A DNA stretch of 64,000 bases from Pyrenopolyporus hunteri (lineage: Eukaryota; Ascomycota; Sordariomycetes; Xylariales; Hypoxylaceae), in contig CADCXC010000004.1 of assembly GCA_902806595.1 (NCBI GenBank), positions 1,054,001 to 1,118,000 of the forward strand, read 5' to 3'. The translations under genes and the position numbers were made by a program. The notes beneath the pieces are model-generated. The model was not told the origin of the DNA and did no database searches. It was given only the letters and a program-made list of their open reading frames with translations. Within the stretch, counting starts at the first letter, position 1; each line of letters starts with the position of its first letter. Below are positions 56,499 through 64,000 of this stretch, in pieces.

Positions 56499-57936
56499 AT
56501 GACTTCATTCCCTCCCTTCATCATGACCCGAAGACGAGACACCGACTTCTCTAGCCGTACTGCTAGCATGAGGCAGAGCAGTGACTCATACGACTCCGGA
56601 AGCACCGCCCCTACCTCACTCTACGACAGCCCTACGTCGACAAAGGAGTCCAATTCTCGCTCTCCGAGGTTCCAATCGCCATGCTACGAGGAGGACCTGT
56701 CGCCGGCCACCAGTTTATATCCGCGTTCGTCGGTCGATACGTATTCGTCCCAGGCTTCGAGTGCTGATTTCTCCGATGATTCGGATACGGATGAATCCCT
56801 GGACATCGCCGACATCCCTCCCCTGCCCGCCTACCGACACGAGATTGAGGAGCTCAACGTCAGGCCTTCGACTCCCGAGGAATTCGCCGGCCTGTTCCCG
56901 TCCTTGAACAGATTCAGCATTCGCCACGACGACTTCACGTCGGATGGGAACATGAACCTACGGGTGGATACCGTCGTTTCGGGTAGACGAAGGAAGACGG
57001 TCCAGCTGTTTCACCTGCGCATGTACGACCTGAACAAGCGCGAGTTTTCACTTAGGCGGTATTGTCGTGATTCCGGCCGCGAGGTATGCAACTCGAAACG
57101 GAAATATATCGAGCCGCCCAACCCGGACCGACCTACTTTCCAACGATCGATGTCGACCGCCGTCAAGTCCTTGGCGAGACGACCGCAACTTATCCGCATG
57201 CCAACCGGTGCCTCGGTCTTCTCATCCAGGAGTCGACCGGGAACCAGCCACTCCGCCGGCGAAACTGATGACGAATGCACCAGTTCCGTCACCGGTGCCA
57301 TTCCTATCGACAAGAAGCAGAAGGCCCGGCCGACGCCTACGAACACGATCAAGCTAGAATTCTCCAATTATGCGCGTGTCGAGGTGGTGAGGCGCGGGAA
57401 GAAGAATGCGAAGAAGTACGAATTCGAATGGTGGGGGCACAATTACTCCTGGAAGAGAGTGGTGGACAAGCTTACCGATTCCGTCTCCTTTCATCTATTA
57501 CGAGATGGCCACAACCACACGCCGGTAGCACATATCGTCCCGGAAACTCGGTCCCCGAACCAAGTTGCCGCTGATGAGCGCGCCGGTGGTTGGGTTCCCC
57601 CTTGTCACATGTGGATCAGCGACGAGAGCCTTGTTGATGCCGTGACCGACGTTGCCGAGTGAGTGTTCACAGATTCAATCGTTCCTAGCCCGTCCAATAA
57701 ATACTAACAATCACAGCATCGTCGTCGCGACCGGTCTCATGGCACTTGTTGACGACTGCATCAAGGAGCGTTGGCAAACGAAGAAGGTTCGCCGCATATC
57801 ACTGCCGCTCTTGTCCAGATCTTTGGATATGGACGTCGTCAGCCCGAAGGCTTTTGTACAACACATGTTCGCCCGGCGGAACTCGGACCACCACCCGAGC
57901 CCGCTACGCTTTCAAAGACCCATAACGGCCTATTGA
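56499..57936 (+). CDS. conserved-looking fungal protein of unknown function
   Basis: Two exons: 56499-57658 and 57717-57936; 459 aa. The intron has a TACTAAC branch site and CACAG acceptor and restores DVADIVVATGLMALVDDCIKERW. The first 110 residues are Ser-rich and disordered. Two folded-looking parts follow: about 140-205 (FSIRHDDFTSD, FHLRMYDLNKREFSLRRYCRDSGREVC) and about 290-400 (IKLEFSNYARVEVVRR, YEFEWWGHNYSWKRVV, HNHTPVAHIVPE, VPPCHMWISDESLVDAVTDVAD). These alternating hydrophobic strands suggest a beta-rich domain, perhaps a lipid-scramblase or C2-like fold; I am not sure. Without the intron the protein would end at residue 387. An ATG eight codons later (MTRRRDTDF) is an alternative start. 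The extreme C-terminus is less certain. Confidence 0.7.
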
Positions 57937-59212
57937 GAGCCAATCGACGACAGAAGATCCAGAGATCATTCAGGAGGGCTCACCTACTATATTTGAGCAC
58001 GCGGGGCCAGGCCGCCACCACCACCTTTGTTTATTTCGTTCTCCCTCGATACCTACGTCATCTTGACGATCCTCACAGCACCTCGCGCCAACATATCCTG
58101 GCCGAGGGGTCCTATACCTTCTTTTTCACCCGGCACCGTGTCTCCAGCTCCAGATGTCGAAAGAGGAAATCCAAAAAAAGGAACAGCTCGAATTTGAAAA
58201 TGTCGAGCAACGATTAATGACCGACGACGCACCGTCTCATCCTATGTGTTACCAAAAAGTTATGCTTCATCTCCTGTCTTAACCTTCTCATTTTTCACCT
58301 ACCCTTCCCCGTTCTGGTCAACACCTCGACCGGAGCGTCGACCAAAAGAGACGGCGCTCCGGTTTTATTTACTTACGGTACATTTATATATATACAAAGA
58401 TCTAGGGTATGCATCGCATTGGGCGGCAACGGCAACGGCGCATGCATACTGCTTTTCCACGGAACCGGGCTGTACATATCCTTTTGTTTTCCTCTTCCCC
58501 TTTTATTATCCTGTCTTTCTTGGGTTCACGGGCATTCGGTATCGGAGCATTGGCCGGTGGCGCATAAATACCGGCGTACGAGTCTGCTAAATTTTCTGAT
58601 TTTTATTATACCACCATATTCCCCACCCTCCTTCCCGCTGAGGAGGAGCGTTACGCCTGTTGCTGGCAATTTTCATTTGTTACCCTTTTTTATTTACGGT
58701 ATGGTCCTACTATTACTATATAGGGAGGGGAATCTCAGCTGTGGCAGACCCAGCTCGGCCGCAGAATGCCTTGGCTTTAGCGATATATTGATTGATATCA
58801 AATATAATAATATATTAGGTACTCTCATTCTGATCAGTCTGCATATACATTTGTGAGATATTTGACTTGGCCTGTGAACACTCTTTTTATAGTCGTATTG
58901 GATAGATGCCCGACTTAGCTTAGGTATGAAATTCGCATATTCTACACCTAGGTAGGTGAGCGGCTATACTATTGCTACTAACTGATCCAGCTCTGCTACT
59001 CGATAGACGTGCTACCAAGAGACTCCTAGGGAAACTCTTTCTTCATCCTACTTTTTCCTATCCGGCTTTTAAACGTATAATTTAGTATTACTGACATCCT
59101 TGGTAAATTCAGCTAGCCGTACCCCTCCCTATCTCATCCTTAGGAGAGGTAAGTAAAATAGACTCAGTATTTACCTACCTAGGTACCTTATCCACCCATC
59201 CATGCTCCACGC
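57937..59212. other. convergent 3' region
   Basis: Trailers of the unknown gene and GCP4. Frames at 57771-58217 and 58419-58856 are open but without a domain. A TACCTACCTAGGTACC word lies at 59173-59188. Confidence 0.5.
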
Positions 59213-61725
59213 TCAAAAGCCATCATCACCAACCCCCTCCTCACCACGGGGGACGCCCGCCTCGAACCACCCCCCGAAATCCAATTTCATCAACAACCTA
59301 TCGATGCCCCCCGTCCTACGGGGCCTATACCCCGACCCTTCGTCCTCCTCGGCCGCAGCCGCGGCCACTGCTGCGGTAGCGGTAGTTACGCCGTCATCTC
59401 GCCGCGAGCTTCGCCCCGCTACGTCGTCATCGCCGTCGTCATCCCCACCCCCCTCCCCGTCCTCCACATCGCCCTCGCCCTCACCCTCCAGCTCCGCCGC
59501 AAACGCGGGGTCCACGCTCAGCGCGCGCAGCGCGTCCAAGACGGCGCGGACGGCGGCCTTCACGCCGTCGCGGGCGTGGGCGAGGGCGGCGCGTGCGTCG
59601 GCCTCCTCGGCGGCCAGGTCCGCGAAGGCGTCGACGACGCCCTCGTCGGCCTCGAGGTCGGCGGCGGCCCAGATGCCGTGGAGCCGGCGCACGAGGGCCA
59701 CGAGGTGGTCGACGCGCACGAGCAGGTCGTACAGCGCCGACGTGAAGGACGGCCGGGTCAGGAGCAGGCGCCGGGTGAGCGCGCGGAGGTACCGCCGGTG
59801 CGCGGTGGCGAGGGTTTGGGGGTCGTGGTGGGGGGGTTGGGTGGTTTGAGGGAGGGGGGGAGATGATGATGGTGGTGGTGGTGGGTCTGAGGGTTGGGTG
59901 GTGTTGGGGTGGTCGTTGCTGTCGGGAGGAGAATGAGGAAAGGGGGTATTGGTGGGGTGTTGGTTAATAGATGAGGTCGTTCTACTATGTTGTATTCCGT
60001 GCTCCTCTTTCCCCGTCAGCCAGCTATGGAAGTCATCCCAGAGGCCTGCGACGACTTCGACTTGGAGATAAGTTTCGGTCTCGGCTAAGAAGAAAATCGC
60101 AGCGCTGCTCGTGCTCCATACGCTGCGCATGGCAGATGAGCGGACGGCCCAGCGCTCGCGGAGGACGCGTGTCCTGGAAGCGCCTCCTTTTGTGGTGCTG
60201 TATGGAGGCCTAGGGGGTGGCGGGTGGTGGCGGCGGAGAGCTGTTATCTTCCACAAGCCGGTGAGATGGAGGTGGGAGCGGCGGATGGATAGGAGGTAGG
60301 AATTAATGGAAGTATACGTCTGCACATCGGATGCGGTTAAGAACAAGTCGAGCGGCGGTGGGATCTGCGACGTGAGGACCACGGGGACGGAGAAAAGAAG
60401 GTTTCGGAACGGCGTGCTTGCGATATTGCTGGGTGGCTGATGACTTGCACCAGCTTTACCCTTTACCGGCGTAGTGGCTTTGGCCTTATATAAATTCAGT
60501 CGTAGTAGATCCCTTGCTATCTCTAGCCCTTCGTCCTCATCCGCGTGCTGGCCCTGCATCGATCCGAGCGTAGCCCATGTTTTGGTCAAGACCGCAGCTA
60601 CTTCGCCTTCCTTGACCGTCACGGTGCCGAGTCCCTCCCGTTTCTCGTATGCAAGGTTATCGGCACGCCTCCAGCGGTTGCGGATTACCTCGTCTGCTTG
60701 TTGCGTGAGAGCCATCGCGAACTCGCCACGCCCAAGTAGGAAGAAGTCGCGGAAGAGAACCAGCATCTCGAGAATCTTCGAGAGCGGTAGAAGCTTTTGT
60801 AATATCGTCCGGGACAACGTGAGCCGGATTGACGTGATGGCCCTCGAAAAAGCCACGCTATTGATAGGGGATTTTAAATCCGCGATAGTCTGAAGTTGGG
60901 ATGAGAGGTGATCGAGCCCATTACTACTTGGCTCTATACTACCCCTGGTTTTCACCCGATTCAGGCACGTCCCGATGAACAGCATGGACGTGGCTGTGGA
61001 TGCCGCCACGAATGATGGCAGTAACCGGTAGTTAATTGAATACCCCTAGTCCTTATTAGTAATGATAACCATCAGGGGAGGGTGAGAACGAAGACTCTCA
61101 CTTGTTCGTTGTGCTCATCCTTCTGGATGAAGAAATCCGCATCTCCCAAGACGGGTATCTTGCCATAGAGAACCCAGGCCGAGACCTGCTTCAGCCAGGC
61201 AGTTTCGGCAACTTTGACAAGGCTGAGCGCGGTTTCGCCAATATCGGTGTAGCCAGTTTGCAACTCGTCACGCAATCTATTAATGAGCTGAACCGCCCGA
61301 CAAGGTGCACCCTCCTTTTCTTTGAGCATGAATTGGACCAAGTCCCACAGCCATTCCATCCGACGAGTCCATCCCGAGAATTCGCCCATGACCGCGGTCA
61401 GGGGTACGATGTTATACGCGCCTACGAGGGAGGCGTCCTTCCGGAGGACATTTTCTTCCACTTCCAGCACTTTTCTCTGGAATGCGGCAAGGTAGAGAGA
61501 GTTGATGGCGGTTGATACAGCGCGACATATGACGGATGGATGAGATGCGCTGATGTGCGCGGTATAGCTTATGAGCTTGCAGTGAAGATCGCTTAAATGT
61601 CCGGCAGTCTTCAGCAATTCCCTCTCCGGGGGCGAGAGGATGGACACTGCTTTGGGATCGGTATGGTCATTCCTGAGTAGAGGCGATGGGTGCCCCGATA
61701 AGGAGAGCAAGATCTCATGGAGCAT
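59213..61725 (-). CDS. gamma-tubulin complex component GCP4 (Spc97/Spc98 family)
   Basis: Two exons on the minus strand: 61725-61102 and 61045-59213; 818 aa. GCP4 is one of the accessory subunits that build the gamma-tubulin ring nucleating microtubules at spindle pole bodies. The start MLHEILLSLSGHPSPLL and the early block ISPPERELLKT-like (LSPPERELLKTAGHL) are typical of the GCP4 subgroup. GRIP1 continues to YGKIPVLGDADFFIQ, and after the junction YRLLPSFVAASTATSMLFIG. GRIP2 includes FRDFFLLGRGEFAMAL, DLFLTASDVQTY, YLLSIRRSHLHLTGLW and VLRERWAVRSSAMR. A long Pro/Ser/His-rich insert (about residues 535-580) and a poly-acidic, poly-Ala stretch near 740-790 break the GRIP2 domain, and the tail ends LLMKLDFGGWF. 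Confidence 0.92.
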
Positions 61726-62594
61726 GGTGGAGCTGACGAGCTGTGACGGTGTTAGAAAGGGGCGCCAGAAAGTTCATAGACTCGTTTAGCGACGGGATTC
61801 CAACCCTTGTAAGACATGTGGAGGTTTCTTAGACCGGATCTTATCGCCGATATCCTGGATTAAGAGAATGATGGAACCAAGGCATTCGTAACGACACATC
61901 TGAGCAAGCTGATTTGCAGATCGTCTCTTGGTTATTGCGGACACGGAGGAGTGGATTGGGTGCAGATAAGACGACAATGGGAGAATTGTTTAAGAGAGCG
62001 AGGCCATTCTTCACGCTCGAACTTTGTTAGGTTTTCTTTTCTTTTTTTTTTTTCATTTATTATTGTCTCATTCGCCGCGATCCCGAATTGTAGGCATCTT
62101 TCAATTTATACCGAAGGAACAAAAAGGAAAGAGTATTAGGATGAAAAGACTTTACAATAGGGTTGCTAGGTAATAGATACAATGCATGCAGGTACCTAGG
62201 TCAAGTATCGCGTATTGGAAAAAGAATTGAGCCTCGCTTTATTTATGACGCACGCACCTGCTCTCCTTCCTCGACTTCGTCGCGCTTTGCGTACCTACCC
62301 TCTTACCATCTAAGCGCGTCAAGCCTAAATTAGACCACATGACCATGAACGAGCCATGTGTAACTTAGAAGGTACAAATACATTCGTCACCGGTACCTTT
62401 GATATGTACATACATGGATGAGATGGAAAAGAAAAAGCAAATCGAAGCCCATCCCGTCTTCTTAGACTTCCACATGTTCCACGCCCCGTGTTTGAATTGT
62501 TCGTCGTTTTCGTACATCTATCATATGCAGGTACTTGTTACATAGTATAATATATAGTACAGGTGTAAAATTAGTCCCGTCGTATATAAACCCT
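61726..62594. other. intergenic between GCP4 and the spartin-like gene
   Basis: GCP4 promoter and trailer of the next gene. Contains a T-run near 62041-62055 and GGTACCTAGG at 62191. No gene. Confidence 0.5.
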
Positions 62595-64000
62595 CTAACG
62601 CTGTGGCGCTTTACCGTTGGATGCGCTGCTCGTGCTCGTCGAATCTGGGGCTAAATTAATCTTCGGGTTGCTCGACCCGTTTGCTGGTATGCTGCTGGTG
62701 TCGTCTCCTACGATGATCTCGCCTCCTCCCTTGACTTTTCCAACTACCATTCCTTTTCCTACGGCTTTAATGATAGCCTTTCTCGATACCCCAGTAACGT
62801 CGATATAGACGAGACCGACATTCTTGACGCTCCCGCCCAGGTGCTTCGAAAGCTCTCCCGCTTCGGTGCCCCATTTGTGAGCTACCATGTTTGTCGCGGA
62901 CGACGATGCCGAACTCAGGAGATTGCGTGTCGCATGGTCAATTCCGTCGGCAACCGTCGTGAAAGCCATCAGACTCTTATTCAACAAGCCGGGCTTAAAC
63001 GATTCAAGTGGTTTCCCATCCGGGCCGTAGCCTCTTTTCCCTTCTTTAACGCCGCGCCCTGCGACGGTAGCTCCCACGTTCTGGGCCAACTTGGTCACTT
63101 GCCCCACCGTCTTGGACGATAACTCGGCTACGCCACCGGAAAACTTACCTATCCGACGGACCCGTTCGTGCGTTGCCGGTGTAAACGTCACAGCTTTATC
63201 CGTAGGTTTTGTATTCTTGACGAAGCTGTCCGACCCACTCTGCATAGCGTTGGTAACGATATCCGAGGTGGTAATGATCAACCGTGACGCGTATGCTGCT
63301 TTCGATACGAGGAACGACTTTTTATAAGCCGGGTGCAGTTCCATTTCGATCGTTTCCGGCGATGCGGGGACGACCGCAAGCTTGTTTGTCCCTTCCTCGG
63401 GAAGGGTGATTTCAACGGGATCTATCGTCGCGTAAGTATCGTCGAGTGGGGTTTAGGGAGAAGGGTAACGCATCTGTACCTTTAGAACCGGGTTTGACCC
63501 CAGTCTCCACGATTTGGAACCCATCCGACAGCTCTCCTATGACACTGCCATCCTCCTCGTCTACCAACACAATCTGACCAGCTTGTTGCGAGCTTTGGCT
63601 GCCCTTTACGTAACCTTCGCCGGGCTTGTAAGAAGCAGGGTTGTATGCTGGAACCGGGTCCGAAGACCCAGGCTTGGATTTAGACATCTTCGGCGAGGAT
63701 CTAGTGGACGCTGGTGGTGTCTTTGAGGAGGACCTCTCTTTCTCTTTTTCTCTACTCGCAGCTTTCGGCGGAGGCGCTCTTTCGAGAAAAGCGGTACACT
63801 GCGCTAGGATCGTCTCGAAAGTGTCCACATCTTCCTGGAGCCCCTTGCGACTACCGACTGGCGGGAATTCGATGCGGGTGAAGGCGCCGCTGTCGGGACC
63901 GAGGTCCCATCTTGGAATGAGGTAGCTCCTAGGCGGCTGATGATATATCTGGGTGGTCGCTGGCAGGGGGATGTCTAATTCCGGCGGGAGATGAAGGTGT
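62595..64000 (-). CDS. spartin/senescence-domain protein, cut at window end
   Basis: Two exons are visible on the minus strand: beyond 64000 to 63480, and 63421-62595, joined as GSKGDPVEITLP. The 5' end lies outside the window, so the start is unknown; about 449 residues are seen. The visible N-terminal part (PPRSYLIPRWDLGPDSGAF, IEFPPVG, DTFETILAQCTAFLER) resembles the fungal spartin-like lead. The C-terminal senescence domain includes YASRLIITTSDIV, ERVRRIGKFSGGVAELSSKT, GVKEGKRGYGPDGKPLE, TTVADGIDHATRNLL, VAHKWGTEAGELSKHLGGSVKNVGLVYIDVTGVSRKAI. Spartin (SPG20) works at lipid droplets and endosomes; the fungal role is not known to me. Confidence 0.85.

Noticed and set aside
59202..59849. 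plus-strand 215-codon frame opposite GCP4
   Set aside because: Ser/Ala-rich translation of the antisense of a GC-rich exon, not a gene.
1..64000. secondary-metabolite cluster, CRISPR array or intact transposon
   Set aside because: No synthase, tailoring-gene group, spaced repeats, transposase or terminal repeats were found; the families are housekeeping and scattered.

Overview
This is nuclear DNA of a filamentous ascomycete, most likely a Sordariomycete. The genes have short introns (about 50-210 nt) with GTRNGT-type donors, CTAAC/CTGAC branch sites and YAG acceptors. The gene families are typical of Pezizomycotina: an AA9 lytic polysaccharide monooxygenase, a Zn2Cys6/MHR regulator, Pcs1/Csm1, Bbc1, and a relic of a 2EXR gene. 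Genes alternate freely between strands with no operons. The order level (for example Xylariales) cannot be settled from the window.

Layout. 1-2.7 kb: gene-free, partly AT-rich DNA with a frameshifted 2EXR pseudogene. 2.7-5.7 kb: AA9 LPMO and a TMS1/Serinc membrane protein (+). 5.7-10.25 kb: gene-free spacer with TACCTA/TAGGTA motifs and homopurine/homopyrimidine tracts. 10.25-14.2 kb: cystathionine beta-lyase and MSP1 (both -). 14.9-20.5 kb: monopolin subunit PCS1/CSM1 and GPI ethanolamine-phosphate transferase MCD4 (+). 22.7-26.1 kb: a CTF1/Far-like zinc-cluster regulator whose DNA-binding domain is spread over two microexons. 27.4-31.5 kb: an intracellular LysM protein and ARV1 (+). 32.1-34.1 kb: V-ATPase subunit e, with an 11-nt first coding exon, and a 6PGDH/HIBADH-like reductase (-). 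34.6-41.8 kb: a PflX-like radical SAM protein (+), an unknown coiled-coil protein (+), NECAP (-), mitoribosomal MRP51 (+) and eS17 (+). 42.2-48.1 kb: RTR1/RPAP2 (-) divergent from the actin-patch protein BBC1 (+). 48.1-56.5 kb: an 8.4-kb gene desert. 56.5-64 kb: an unknown conserved fungal protein (+), GCP4 (-) and a spartin/senescence-domain protein (-) cut by the window end.

Most genes are housekeeping. They cover GPI-anchor synthesis and ER lipid homeostasis (MCD4, ARV1), vacuolar acidification, endocytosis and actin (NECAP, BBC1), mitochondrial protein sorting and translation (MSP1, MRP51), microtubule nucleation and kinetochore clamping (GCP4, PCS1), methionine synthesis and RNA polymerase II CTD dephosphorylation. 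I see no biosynthetic cluster, no intact transposon, no rRNA and no convincing tRNA. Exon structures were built by hand from splice signals, reading frame and family motifs. Many introns lie in multi-exon genes that single-ORF reading would truncate or mis-extend; TMS1 and BBC1 carry introns with lengths that are multiples of three and no stop codon, so their reading frame runs straight through.
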